From NCBI GenBank assembly GCA_903899015.1, contig CAIUHP010000018.1:26631-90630 (forward strand): a stretch of DNA of 64,000 nt, written 5' to 3'. Source of the stretch: an uncultured Armatimonadota bacterium. GTDB taxonomy: Bacteria; Armatimonadota; Fimbriimonadia; Fimbriimonadales; Fimbriimonadaceae. Below the pieces are notes generated by a model. It was not told the DNA's origin and made no database searches. It saw nothing but the letters and a program-made list of their open reading frames with translations. This document shows, piece after piece, positions 1-8,219 of the stretch (the first letter of the stretch is position 1; every line of letters begins with the position of its first letter). The position numbers and the translations under genes were made by a program.

Positions 1-151
1 GCTTCGCCTCACCAAGAGCATCCGGGAACGTGTTGTACCAACCAATCCCGTTCACGGTCGTCTTCCGGGCCTTCCCCGTCGACCACGCAAGACCGATCGT
101 CGTCAACAGCGCCAGCCCCAAAACGCTTCCAATAAGAGTTTGCTTTTTCAT
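1..151 (-). CDS. Thioredoxin-like secreted protein, N-terminal part only (runs off the window)
   Basis: The reverse strand has an ATG at 151 and stays open to base 1, giving about 50 residues. It begins MKKQTLIGSVLGLALL, a signal-peptide-like start with two lysines and a hydrophobic core, and is followed by GIGWYNTFPDALGEAK. That last stretch resembles the entry of periplasmic thioredoxin-like domains (W-x-x-x-F-x-x-A-L-x-x-A-K), which normally lead into a beta strand and a CxxC motif. The CxxC region would lie outside the window, so the redox role is inferred. It is divergent from the tRNA downstream. Confidence 0.6.
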   Translation of the reverse strand, partial: MKKQTLIGSVLGLALLTTIGLAWSTGKARKTTVNGIGWYNTFPDALGEAK

Positions 152-226
152 AATCGAGTGTCCGTGTTGTGTCGGACGAAACAAAGCCGCTCGCGTTACG
201 TCTGTTTGGGTATCTTAAATCTAGTT

Positions 227-302
227 GGGGATGTAGCTCAGTTGGGAGAGCGCTGCAATCGCACTGCAGAGGTCGTGGGTTCGAATCCCATCTTCTCCAC
301 CA
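227..302 (+). tRNA. tRNA-Ala (anticodon CGC)
   Basis: The full cloverleaf can be folded by eye: acceptor GGGGATG/CTTCTCC, D-stem GCTC/GAGC, anticodon stem CTGCA/TGCAG around loop ATCGCAC, T-stem GTGGG/CCCAT around TTCGAAT, and an encoded CCA at 300-302. The loop puts CGC at positions 34-36, reading GCG alanine codons. The acceptor stem has the G3:U70 wobble, the classic identity element for alanyl-tRNA synthetase, which supports the call independently of the anticodon. Position 6:67 is a U:U mismatch, the only irregular pair. Confidence 0.95.
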
Positions 303-450
303 ATTACCCTCACTCTGGTTCGGTAGTTCTAAAAGTTCCTAAATCTCAGTCTCTCTCTCAAACGAATGAGAAGCCTCAAGCACTGCAATTGCGCTTTTGA
401 CGTTGCCTTTTTGTTTCTTGCCTTTATTAGAATCCCAAGGGAATCGGTAA

Positions 451-690
451 ACGGAGGCAAAAACCACCTCCGGCTACAGGGGCTCGAGTGTTCGGGTGGA
501 GGAGGCCGTCGATAGAGGTCCGATGGTTCGGAGAAAGGCGGGTGTGGACTTACACTGATTCGGGTGTTGAAAGCTTAACGGAGGCACAAACCACCTCCGG
601 CTAAAGGGGTTCGGGTGTTCGGGTGGAGGAGACCGTCCATAGTGGTCCGATGGTTCGGGTTTTGCAAGCGAAACGGAGGCACAGACACTT
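451..690. repeat. Imperfect direct repeats with a short hairpin core (REP-like)
   Basis: Within the gene-free stretch 303-811 two copies of an approximately 80-base unit lie at 451-531 and 578-659. Each opens with CGGAGG, a 9-base loop and CCTCCG (a 6-bp hairpin), followed by GGCTA, GGGG and a conserved tail ending GGTCCGATGGTTCGG. A third, truncated copy starts at 673 (ACGGAGGCACAGACAC) and loses the second hairpin arm. Start-to-start spacing is 127 and 95 bases, so the array is irregular. No ORF of interest covers it. It could be a dispersed extragenic palindromic element; whether it recurs in the genome cannot be seen here. Confidence 0.6.
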
Positions 691-811
691 CAATTTTAGC
701 AATCTTTCTGTATTTAGATCTTCCCAGCCGCATAAGATTCACGTGGTGTTAAATGCGAGGTTTAGTGGCTCTTAAGTAGAATTACGGTCTACGTAAGTCC
801 CGATTCTTCTT

Positions 812-1558
812 ATGCGCAAAGCTTTCACTCTCATCGAACTCCTTGTAGTTATTGCAATTATCGCCATACTGGCCGCAATCCTCTTCCCTGTTTTTGCCAG
901 AGCAAAGTCGGCAGCCAAGAGTTCAGCGTGCGCATCGAACCTCAGGCAGGTAGGAATTGCTTTGAGCCTCTACCGAAGTGACAGCGACGACGGCTATCCC
1001 AATAACGGAGATCCTTACCTTTGGTTTGGAAGACACTTTCGGTGGCCTATCATGCCGTATCTCGGCATCGGACAACAGCAGAAGGCGGGAGATGTTACTG
1101 CGAAATCAGGAGCACCTCAAATTCTAACTTGCCCTGAAGATCCGACCGCGAATTCTCAATTCGACGGCACATCGTATGCCTATTCGGCATCTCTCTATCA
1201 CTCGGTTGATCAAATATCTTCCTATACAATCCAATCATTGGTCAATGCGACGCTTCCAGTCGAAACGACTTGTGTAACTCAAACGGAATCGTTGATGGCA
1301 GACCCTGCACGAAAGATTGTCGTTGAAGAATGGCTCACCGCCCATCGTCATCCCGGGGCACCGCTTGGCTTTTGGGGAGTCCAAACCAACTATTCTCAAC
1401 CTGGTGAAGGCCGTTGGACTGGCTCACGGAATGCAGTTTTCGGCGACGGACATGCCCATTTGACTCCCGCACAAGCGCAGGTGCCTTCGATCCAAGATTG
1501 CCCCGATATGAACTTGACCCCAGGAGGAATCAGTGGCAGCGATTTGCATGGGAATTGA
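812..1558 (+). CDS. Prepilin-type (DUF1559-like) secreted protein 1
   Basis: The 248-residue product starts MRKA^[18 protein letters not shown], a type III (prepilin peptidase) signal with alanine at -1, phenylalanine at +1 and glutamate at +5, followed by the usual 20-residue hydrophobic helix and [12 protein letters not shown]. The C-terminal part carries FGDGHAH near residue 210, the DGHA signature also found in the two other prepilins here (24825 and 40904). Such proteins are processed by PilD and assembled into, or anchored by, type II/IV pilus-like machines; their individual functions are mostly unknown. It stands alone after the repeats, without a neighbouring regulator, unlike the other two. 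Several cysteines follow the helix. Confidence 0.88.
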   Translation: MRKAFTLIELLVVIAIIAILAAILFPVFARAKSAAKSSACASNLRQVGIALSLYRSDSDDGYPNNGDPYLWFGRHFRWPIMPYLGIGQQQKAGDVTAKSGAPQILTCPEDPTANSQFDGTSYAYSASLYHSVDQISSYTIQSLVNATLPVETTCVTQTESLMADPARKIVVEEWLTAHRHPGAPLGFWGVQTNYSQPGEGRWTGSRNAVFGDGHAHLTPAQAQVPSIQDCPDMNLTPGGISGSDLHGN

Positions 1559-1698
1559 CCTGGCGAATCTACCTAAAGCGAATGGTCTTAAACGCCTGTT
1601 CAAGCACCGCATTTGGAGTGCCCATTGAATGAGTCCCAACGGCCCGATTCGAGTCGGAGCGGCAAGGAATCGGGGTTCGAACCTGCTACACTTTCGCC

Positions 1699-3348
1699 AT
1701 GACTGTTGAAGGATCTAGCGGTACCCAGGTAAAAGGTCTCGCCCCCAAGCACATCAAGCTACTCACCATACTTCTTGGAATTCTCGTCCAAGCCCCTGCG
1801 TTTTATCTGGCTCGATCCCGATCTCCATTTGATACCGACGAACTCGCTCTTGGTCTAAGCGTTGTTCATACCTGGATTGGTGTTCCACTCCTTTCACTTG
1901 CATGGCCAGCATCCCTTCACGTGGTTTTGGGTCAGTTTTATGTGGTTGGAACGTTCGCCACTTCTCACGGAGGCCATTCACTATCTAGCCTCGGACATCA
2001 TCTCGCGGGCATCTGCGCCGATCCGTACGGATTGCTCAGCTTCATGCGATATCTGACGGTCATTCTGGCCGCCGGGGCCATAACGGTACTTGCACGGCAC
2101 CTTCTCAAGAAAGGGATGCCATGGTGGTTAGTGGTCGCTGTTTCGGCAGCTTTAGCAGTTCAACCGAACGTGATGCACCACACAATGACCGCAAAAGGGG
2201 ACGGTCCCGGAATTTGGCTTGCGGTGATTGCCATGGTCATGGCCGTCAGCGAGCCAAAGGTTAAGCCGGTTTGGATTGGAACCGTGCTCGGCTTGATGTT
2301 TGCTTGCCGGCTTAGTTATTTCCCGATTGCCGCGATTGTAGGCATCATGGCGATTGTTGCCCGCTATGGAGAAACAAAGCCCTTAGCGGTCATCAAAGAA
2401 GCCGTTCCCGCCTTCTTTATCGCGTTCCTCTTACCCACCCCTTTCATTTGGGCGGATCCTCTCCGCTACATGAAAAACGTGCTGGTTCATATATTGGAAA
2501 CTGGCCCTCGGTTTGGAATGAAGACTGCTTTGATCTTCCAATGGCACATGATGGGCCCTGGCATGACGGTCCTGATTCTGTCGTTGGTCGCGTTTGCCGT
2601 CCTTCAAAGGAGATGGTTGACTCTTGTTCTTTCCGCTGCGTTAGCTGGCTTCTTCATCATGGCCGTTGCGAAGCAGTCTAGCTACTACGATCGCTACCTC
2701 CTGCCTACCCTGCTCATGATCCCCATGATCTTGATTGATCTGAATTACGAGAACAAGTCTAAGTTGCAATTGGGATGGGCAGCCGCCGTAACTGCGGTTT
2801 GTGCGGTCCTTGTTCCTCAGTGGGTCAAGGCAGATATTGATCATGTGAACTCAAGCGTTCGGGATCAGAACACCTACAAAGAAGCAGTCGCAGCGGCGAT
2901 CGCAGCCTCTGCAAATGGTAAGTCTCTCATCCCCCTCAACATCCTGACTCGCGGAGTCGGAATTGAAGACAATATGTCGCCTCAAGCTGCAAAACGGGTC
3001 GAAAACGACGCTTTGAGAGCCTATGCGACCCAGACTCGTATTGCATACGATAAGAACGATCTCCTGCCGCTCAAAGACGCGGTTGCCGAACGTGAAAGGG
3101 GATTGATTGCCCAAATGCGGTTGGTTGAGTACTACACCAAGGGCAAAGCCGATATTCAACTGTGGGATCCAGGTGATTCGGGACGCTTTGGTTGTGTTAC
3201 GGAAGACAAAGCGGTCGCCTTGCTTCAAAAGGGTCAAGCCAATGCGATGTTGATCCCGGTCGAGGACATAAGCAAGTTCCCTGGATTAAAGGTCAGTCAA
3301 ACGTTCAGAGATCTTGCATTGGTGACGGCAACCAAAACCCTTCCCTAA
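1699..3348 (+). CDS. GT-C type integral membrane glycosyltransferase (GT39/GT83-like)
   Basis: The 549-residue protein is highly hydrophobic, with roughly ten to twelve membrane segments in the first 390 residues and a soluble C-terminal part. Just after the first membrane helix it has SPFDTDELALG (about residues 42-52). The acidic D-x-D-E in the first periplasmic loop is the expected position of the catalytic acidic pair in polyprenyl-phosphate-sugar-dependent GT-C enzymes such as ArnT and PMT. The substrate would be a lipid-linked sugar, the acceptor unknown. It converges on the GT2-CofD-HAD-NTase-epimerase-gtrA operon, which would supply such a donor, so it may be the GtrC-like transferase of that system. 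The family call is good; the specificity is inference. Confidence 0.72.
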   Translation: MTVEGSSGTQVKGLAPKHIKLLTILLGILVQAPAFYLARSRSPFDTDELALGLSVVHTWIGVPLLSLAWPASLHVVLGQFYVVGTFATSHGGHSLSSLGHHLAGICADPYGLLSFMRYLTVILAAGAITVLARHLLKKGMPWWLVVAVSAALAVQPNVMHHTMTAKGDGPGIWLAVIAMVMAVSEPKVKPVWIGTVLGLMFACRLSYFPIAAIVGIMAIVARYGETKPLAVIKEAVPAFFIAFLLPTPFIWADPLRYMKNVLVHILETGPRFGMKTALIFQWHMMGPGMTVLILSLVAFAVLQRRWLTLVLSAALAGFFIMAVAKQSSYYDRYLLPTLLMIPMILIDLNYENKSKLQLGWAAAVTAVCAVLVPQWVKADIDHVNSSVRDQNTYKEAVAAAIAASANGKSLIPLNILTRGVGIEDNMSPQAAKRVENDALRAYATQTRIAYDKNDLLPLKDAVAERERGLIAQMRLVEYYTKGKADIQLWDPGDSGRFGCVTEDKAVALLQKGQANAMLIPVEDISKFPGLKVSQTFRDLALVTATKTLP

Positions 3349-3373
3349 CTCAAAACGAGAACCGCCTAACAAT

Positions 3374-3407
3374 AAAAAAGCTCCTTGAATCCAAGGAGCT
3401 TTTTTAT
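3374..3407. terminator. Bidirectional intrinsic terminator
   Basis: AAAAAAGCTCCTTG (3374-3387) and CAAGGAGCTTTTTT (3392-3405) form a perfect inverted repeat around AATC, with a T tract on each strand. It lies between the convergent glycosyltransferase gene (ends 3348) and gtrA-like gene (ends 3433) and can stop both. Confidence 0.92.
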
Positions 3408-3432
3408 TTGCCAAGTAAGTCGTGCTTTCGCC

Positions 3433-3882
3433 TTAATCGCCCGATACTTTTAGAATCTGCTGAGCCTTGTCTGGCATTTCTGCGTGGAAAACGAATAGCC
3501 GTCTGCCTATGAAATTCCAAACAAGCACGCCAGGCAGAGTAATGACCTTTGCCATGACCGGGGAGACGTGCGCCACACTCACAAGCACCGAAACCGCACC
3601 TGCGGTTAGGATCAGGCCGACAAGCGAGACCAGCCAAAACCTTAGGATCTCTTCTTTAGCAGAATACTTCCCTCTCTTGAACGCCACGCTGTACGACAAG
3701 AAGTAGTTGAGCAGAGTCGCGATAATAAAGCTGAGGGTCGCAGCAACAACGAGGGGTACGTTCTGTCGAATAAACACCCAGAAGGTGCCGAAATCTGCGA
3801 CTGATGAAATGCCACCAACGACGGCATAGACCAGAAACTGAATAACGAGAGTCTTTTTGTCGGAACCGGTTGAATTACTCAT
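3433..3882 (-). CDS. GtrA-like membrane protein (lipid-linked sugar flippase family)
   Basis: The 149-residue protein has four hydrophobic segments with the GtrA layout: an FLVYAVVGGISSVADFG first helix, a helix with LNYFLSYSVAFKRG, and two C-terminal helices ending in W-N-F-I-G-R-R-L-F-VF. GtrA proteins are thought to flip polyprenyl-phosphate-linked sugars across the inner membrane for O-antigen, teichoic acid or arabinan modification. It is the last gene of the minus-strand operon, 6 bases after the epimerase stop, and sits with a GT2 enzyme (GtrB role) and a convergent GT-C enzyme (GtrC role). The ATG at 3882 was chosen; a TTG sits one codon upstream at 3885. Confidence 0.85.
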   Translation of the reverse strand: MSNSTGSDKKTLVIQFLVYAVVGGISSVADFGTFWVFIRQNVPLVVAATLSFIIATLLNYFLSYSVAFKRGKYSAKEEILRFWLVSLVGLILTAGAVSVLVSVAHVSPVMAKVITLPGVLVWNFIGRRLFVFHAEMPDKAQQILKVSGD

Positions 3883-3888
3883 CAATCT

Positions 3889-4797
3889 TTATTGTTGTGA
3901 CTTAGCGAGTTCCATGAGCTCTTTAAGCCCCTCTTCGAACGAAACCTCAGGCTTCCATCCCAAGCGGGTTGTAATCCGCTCGATGTCAGCTAACGTCACT
4001 TCGGCATCTGCCTTTCGGCGAGGAGTGAATAGCTTTTCATCGGTCGTGATCATATCTGCCAGTTCGAGAATCGAAATATTCGTTCCGCTTCCCACATTAA
4101 ACACGACTGATCGTTGGCTGCTTTCATAAGACATGATATTCGCAGAAACGACGTCCCGAACATGTATAAAGTCCCGTCGCTGGAGACCATCTCCGTGGAT
4201 TTCAAGCTGAGAACCTTCTGCCCATTTTTGCAAGAAGATGCCTAAAACGAGAGCATATGCTCCAACTCGAGGTTGCCTCGGACCATACACGTTGAAATAT
4301 CGCAGCGCGACGACAGGAAAGTCGAATACGCGATCGAACATTAAAGCGTATTCGCTGCCTACGTGCTTGGACAATCCGTAAAAATTCAGGAAGTCCGGAG
4401 GAGTTCTATCTTCGTGGTGAGGTGCAGGTTGACTTCCATAGTATGTGGATGAACCGCTATAAATAATTTTGCCCACGCCGTTATCACGGGCTGCCATCAA
4501 AACATTTTGAGTGCCCACAATATTGACTTGCGTGCACGTGTCAATCGCATCCAGTGAAGGTCCTGATCGAGACATGGCTGCACAATGGAAAACACCATCC
4601 ATTCCCTCGGTGGCCTTTTTACACGTCTCGAAGTCGCAAATATCGCCTTCAATGAACTCGGCATCAGGGTGGACCCACTCTCTAAACCCATAAACGAGGT
4701 TATCGAGAACTCGAACGGAATATCCCTTGGCAATTAAGCCTTCAACCAAGTGACTTCCGATAAAGCCTGCGCCGCCAGTAACTAGAACTTTTTTCAT
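3889..4797 (-). CDS. NAD-dependent sugar-nucleotide epimerase/dehydratase (extended SDR)
   Basis: The 302-residue protein opens MKKVLVTGGAGFIGSHL, the Rossmann G-x-x-G-x-x-G (G8, G11, G14). The active-site set is visible: SGSSTYYG (S116-T118) and YGLSK (Y140, K144). Later come RYFNVYGPRQ and HVRDVV, typical of UDP-glucose/UDP-GlcNAc 4-epimerase and dTDP-glucose dehydratase relatives. It would interconvert a nucleotide-activated sugar in the cytosol. It follows the nucleotidyltransferase by 40 bases and precedes gtrA by 6, so it probably tailors the sugar nucleotide that the operon's GT2 loads on lipid. The exact substrate cannot be assigned from sequence. Confidence 0.88.
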   Translation of the reverse strand: MKKVLVTGGAGFIGSHLVEGLIAKGYSVRVLDNLVYGFREWVHPDAEFIEGDICDFETCKKATEGMDGVFHCAAMSRSGPSLDAIDTCTQVNIVGTQNVLMAARDNGVGKIIYSGSSTYYGSQPAPHHEDRTPPDFLNFYGLSKHVGSEYALMFDRVFDFPVVALRYFNVYGPRQPRVGAYALVLGIFLQKWAEGSQLEIHGDGLQRRDFIHVRDVVSANIMSYESSQRSVVFNVGSGTNISILELADMITTDEKLFTPRRKADAEVTLADIERITTRLGWKPEVSFEEGLKELMELAKSQQ

Positions 4798-4837
4798 AAA
4801 TGGATAGATGGAACTCTCTTATTAAATGCGGTTTAAA

Positions 4838-5596
4838 TCAGCCGACCTTTGACCGATATAAGTCTCGGAAGAACTTCAAATCATCTTGGGTGTTGATGCC
4901 ACGATTCTCATCGGGATCGGCAACCAAGACCTGATTGTAGTGCCAGCCCTTCTTAGCAAGAAAAACTAAAAACGGTAGGAAATTGATCTCGTTGGTGAGT
5001 TTGCCCGATTCGGCCGAAGCTAAATACTCCTTCCAGACCTCGTCCAACCCCTCGGTCGAGAGAAGGAACGTTCCGACATCACTGAATCCGGTCGGATGGC
5101 AAACATCTCCCTCTCTCGACTGAAGGATATTGACCAACTGGCCCTCAGGCGACATCACATATTCGACGTAAGGGTTTTTTGCAGTGACCAAAGGCAAGGT
5201 GCAGCAAGGTCGAGGAGATGCCAAGTGGGCTTCGATACACTTCCGAATCGTTTCACTTGACACGTGGAGCTGATCTCCCCACATGATCAGAATATTTTCT
5301 GCCTCAAATCTGGCAGGGTAGTCACCGAAAATCGCGTCTCCCATGCCCCTTGGCACTTCTTGAACGCTTGCAGTTACGCAGAGCATTCCCTTTCCATTTT
5401 TCTCGTTGTGTTGGATGAAAAGTGGCAATCCAGATGGGGAGACAACCGCATGAATGTTGTCGACAAAAGGCTCGAGTTTTGATCTCAGGAAGTCCCATAT
5501 CGTGAGCCCGTCAACGACTTCAACAAGGAGCTTCGGAACGTCTTCACCAAGTCGAGACCCTTTTCCAGCGGCAGGGATGATGGCACTAAATTTCAA
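4838..5596 (-). CDS. Sugar-1-phosphate nucleotidyltransferase-like protein
   Basis: The N-terminus SAIIPAAGKGSRLGEDVPK is the NTP-transferase signature (A-A-G-x-G-x-R plus the following P-K). MWGDQ provides the metal-binding aspartate region and GINTQDDLKFF is the late motif seen in GlmU-type pyrophosphorylases. At 252 residues it is a catalytic domain alone, with no hexapeptide-repeat tail. The reading frame opens further upstream to a TTG at 5656, but that would overlap the previous gene by 64 bases. The TTG at 5596 overlaps the HAD stop as TTGA and puts the motif at the usual distance from the N-terminus, so it is preferred. It would activate a sugar-phosphate for the epimerase and GT2 genes. 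Confidence 0.8.
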   Translation of the reverse strand: MKFSAIIPAAGKGSRLGEDVPKLLVEVVDGLTIWDFLRSKLEPFVDNIHAVVSPSGLPLFIQHNEKNGKGMLCVTASVQEVPRGMGDAIFGDYPARFEAENILIMWGDQLHVSSETIRKCIEAHLASPRPCCTLPLVTAKNPYVEYVMSPEGQLVNILQSREGDVCHPTGFSDVGTFLLSTEGLDEVWKEYLASAESGKLTNEINFLPFLVFLAKKGWHYNQVLVADPDENRGINTQDDLKFFRDLYRSKVG

Positions 5597-6258
5597 GGAC
5601 GCACGCTCATTGTATTTTGAATTTGAGATTTGAGGGTCAGCAGATCCTCGAACCAATAATTGGTTACCGTCTTGATGTCGGGGTTAAAAACTCCGACGAC
5701 CGCAAGTCCAGCGGCTTGGGCTGATCGGATCCCTGCGAGCGCATCTTCAAAGACAATGCATTTTTCAGAACTTGCGTTCACATTTCGCATCGCCAATTGA
5801 TAGCAATCTGGAGCAGGCTTGCCATGCTTTACGTCATCAGCCGTTACCAACTGATCGAGAAATTGATCCAGCTTCGTGCTCTTCAAGGCTACTTCGACCG
5901 ATTTGCGGCTGCTACTCGTAACGAGTTGAACTCCCTTCTGAAGATTCTTCAATAGTTCAAGCAATTCAAGCGCACCAGGCATCGCCTCAAGCTCACCGTC
6001 GTTCACCAATTGGCGATAGAGCGCCTGTTTCTGAGTCGTCAATTCTCGCCCAAGATCAGAATCTCCGTCAACCATTTGGGTAAAAACCTCAAGGGTGGTT
6101 TTGCCGGTTACCTTGTCGTAGTCAAAGGCCTCGCTGTGCTGAGGAACTTCTCGATCGATAACGGCTTGGTAGGCCCTCGCATGAAGGGCCGATGAATCGA
6201 TCAGCGTTCCATCAAGATCAAAAAGGAAATGCTGGTGCTCAATGACCTCTCTGTTCAA
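5593..6258 (-). CDS. HAD-superfamily hydrolase (beta-phosphoglucomutase/phosphatase type)
   Basis: FLFDLDGTLIDSS near the N-terminus is HAD motif I (nucleophile and acid/base aspartates in DLDGT), VTSSSRKSVEVA gives motif II, KHGKPAPDCY motif III (lysine) and VFEDALAGIRSAQAAG motif IV (E-D). The helical cap inserted after motif I makes it class C1, the group containing beta-phosphoglucomutase, GPH and sugar phosphatases. The gene may start at GTG 6303 or at TTG 6258, which overlaps the preceding stop as TTGA. The latter gives 221 residues and matches the coupling used by the next gene. In this operon it could remove or move a phosphate on the sugar precursor. Confidence 0.85.
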   Translation of the reverse strand: MNREVIEHQHFLFDLDGTLIDSSALHARAYQAVIDREVPQHSEAFDYDKVTGKTTLEVFTQMVDGDSDLGRELTTQKQALYRQLVNDGELEAMPGALELLELLKNLQKGVQLVTSSSRKSVEVALKSTKLDQFLDQLVTADDVKHGKPAPDCYQLAMRNVNASSEKCIVFEDALAGIRSAQAAGLAVVGVFNPDIKTVTNYWFEDLLTLKSQIQNTMSVRP

Positions 6259-8219
6259 CGGAAGACTCCAAACAGATTCTTGAGTCCTCGATTGAATCGC
6301 CACTTGGGCCGTGTGAATCCAGTGTAGGTTCGGTAGCGAACGGGCATCTCAGCAATTTCCACCTCGTGGTGAACCAGTTCCTTTGTCACTTCTACCGGCG
6401 TGTTCGGTAAACGATCTGTCAGCACCTTTGCCAGCGAAGGTGAGATGCGGCTCTTTCGATAGAGTCGGAACCCGGTGAGAGGATCCGAGAAGAACATTCC
6501 TACTCTTAGTGCTAACAGTGCACTCACTAAGAACGATCCGAACCAACTCATTCGGAACATCGGGCCGCCTTCTCCGTATGCCGCATGGAGCGAATTGTGG
6601 AATTGACGGCGACTCTGGGTTCGCGAGCCATGAAGAGCTCCAAATCGACTGCTTTGAAGTAGGCGCATGCCGAGAATAATGTCGCTAAGGTTATATTCAC
6701 CATCCCCGCTCAGAGTGGCAAAGAATTCAGGCTTTCCGCTGACGACCCAATCTTGAAGGGCCGCAATCTCAGGGAAGGGTTGATCACTCTTGCTAATCCG
6801 CATCGTGATGTTGGAAGGCAGCCCCTTAACGGTGGGAAGAGACTCAACGTTCATGACGACATCGACTTGATCAAAATAGTCCGACCATGGAATCTCTAGC
6901 ATTTCCTGGATCAGAGGATCAATGCCAAGGTTTCTTCCGCCCAAATCAATAAACAGGCGCAGATCCTGCTTATCTCGGCCACTGGTTTCGAAGAGTTCGA
7001 TCACGCGATCAGAAATCGCAAGTCCACTGTGAACCATCGGCTTGGCAGGATTAGCCCATTTACCCCGTAGAAGAGTAGCACCCTTGTAGCTCGAAATTGG
7101 TTCGCCATCTGGCTGACCGAGTTTGATGCCATCCGGCAAATCTTCCGCAGTCTCGGTATAGAAAATATGCGTGATGCCCTTGCGCGAGTTGGTTTCATCT
7201 CCGAGGCAGTGCAGCGATTTATCCACCAAGCCAAGACCGGTAGTTGCCTGAATGTCGTGATCCTCTTGGATGTTGGCAACAAACGCTTTGACCGTAGCTG
7301 GGCTCGAAAGAATCGCTTCACTGGCAATCAAATAGCTGGGTAGCAACGATGAGTGCTGAGTTCCTGGACCGTAAATAATGATGTCCGCTTCTTGCAAGGC
7401 CTTTATTGCCTGAATCGACGGCTCGGTTTTCATCTCTTGCGAACGCAGCCATGCCCGTTTTTCTTCAATAGGCTTGTCCGCGATCGCGAGCCAGCCTTCC
7501 TTGCTGGGTTCACATTCCATGAAATAGAGGTCAAGAATTGGAACAGCTGATTGCGGCCCGACGATGACCGCTTCACGAGGCATTAATTCCCCATCAGTCT
7601 TAAGGGCAACAAGAGTTCTGGCTTCACCTTTACTCACGTTAATCAAACGTGACTTCGAGCCAGCGACCTCTGACATCAGGCGAGCCGCCTCGTTGAAATC
7701 GTTTCCTTGTTCGAGGAATGCTCCCGCGAAGACGAGGTTACCGAGAGAGCAATCGACAAACTCAAAGCTCACTTCTTTGATTCGTTTGTCATAAAATCGG
7801 AAGAAATGTCCTAAAAGCCCACGGATGCGGTCTCGGGTTACCGTGTCGATAGAACTGAATTGGTCGAGCAAAGTCTTCTTAAGCCCTTCCATTGAGCCAC
7901 TATCGACAAATGCTCGAAACGCTTTTAGGTCGTCAGCCGAGAAGTCTTCCGGCAGACGAAACTCAATAAGCTTCTGGAGTGCGTATTGCTCGGCAGAATA
8001 CAGGTCGAGCAGATAGGAAAGGTTTTTGCGGAAGTCCGACGGACCAAGCATTCCTGGGACGAAGTCTCGAAGTGCTCCGGTTGAAAGGCCATCATCGTAT
8101 GCGTTTACAAGCAAAGACAGATTGACTTCTGGCCTGCGTAGTAGCGCCCGAATGAGGGTTGCACTGCCGCGTCCTCCACAGAACAGGCATACGTTTTGAG
8201 TGTATTTTTGAGTCGTCAT
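6255..8219 (-). CDS. CofD/YvcK-like protein fused to a GT2-like glycosyltransferase domain
   Basis: At 654 residues this is about twice the usual CofD/YvcK length. Residues 10-75 show the family core: CLFCGGRGSATLIRALL, then VNAYDDGLSTGALRD and LGPSDFRKNL, which parallel the GGGTG, ADDGGSSG and PPGDIRN blocks of YvcK. A further block, ADIIIYGPGTQHSSLLP, matches the family's late phosphate-binding region. From about residue 430 to the end the sequence changes to a GT2/DPM1-like pattern: TLSGDGEYNLSDI, then a GSR, then FFSDPLTGFRLYRKS and a C-terminal MPVRYRTYTGF. CofD transfers a phosphoryl group from a nucleotide-activated donor and YvcK binds UDP-sugars, so a role in handling an activated sugar or phosphoglycerate is plausible. 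It is coupled to the GT2 gene by ATGA. Confidence 0.75.
   Translation of the reverse strand: MTTQKYTQNVCLFCGGRGSATLIRALLRRPEVNLSLLVNAYDDGLSTGALRDFVPGMLGPSDFRKNLSYLLDLYSAEQYALQKLIEFRLPEDFSADDLKAFRAFVDSGSMEGLKKTLLDQFSSIDTVTRDRIRGLLGHFFRFYDKRIKEVSFEFVDCSLGNLVFAGAFLEQGNDFNEAARLMSEVAGSKSRLINVSKGEARTLVALKTDGELMPREAVIVGPQSAVPILDLYFMECEPSKEGWLAIADKPIEEKRAWLRSQEMKTEPSIQAIKALQEADIIIYGPGTQHSSLLPSYLIASEAILSSPATVKAFVANIQEDHDIQATTGLGLVDKSLHCLGDETNSRKGITHIFYTETAEDLPDGIKLGQPDGEPISSYKGATLLRGKWANPAKPMVHSGLAISDRVIELFETSGRDKQDLRLFIDLGGRNLGIDPLIQEMLEIPWSDYFDQVDVVMNVESLPTVKGLPSNITMRISKSDQPFPEIAALQDWVVSGKPEFFATLSGDGEYNLSDIILGMRLLQSSRFGALHGSRTQSRRQFHNSLHAAYGEGGPMFRMSWFGSFLVSALLALRVGMFFSDPLTGFRLYRKSRISPSLAKVLTDRLPNTPVEVTKELVHHEVEIAEMPVRYRTYTGFTRPKWRFNRGLKNLFGVFR

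Noticed and set aside
451..690. Repeats as a CRISPR array
   Set aside because: Only two full copies, units of about 80 bases, unequal spacing and no cas genes in the window.
4838..8219. CofD-like plus nucleotidyltransferase as an F420 (CofC/CofD) pathway
   Set aside because: The nucleotidyltransferase is of the GlmU/sugar type, the CofD-like part resembles YvcK at least as much, and no CofE, FbiC or F420-dependent enzymes are present. Sugar genes surround it.
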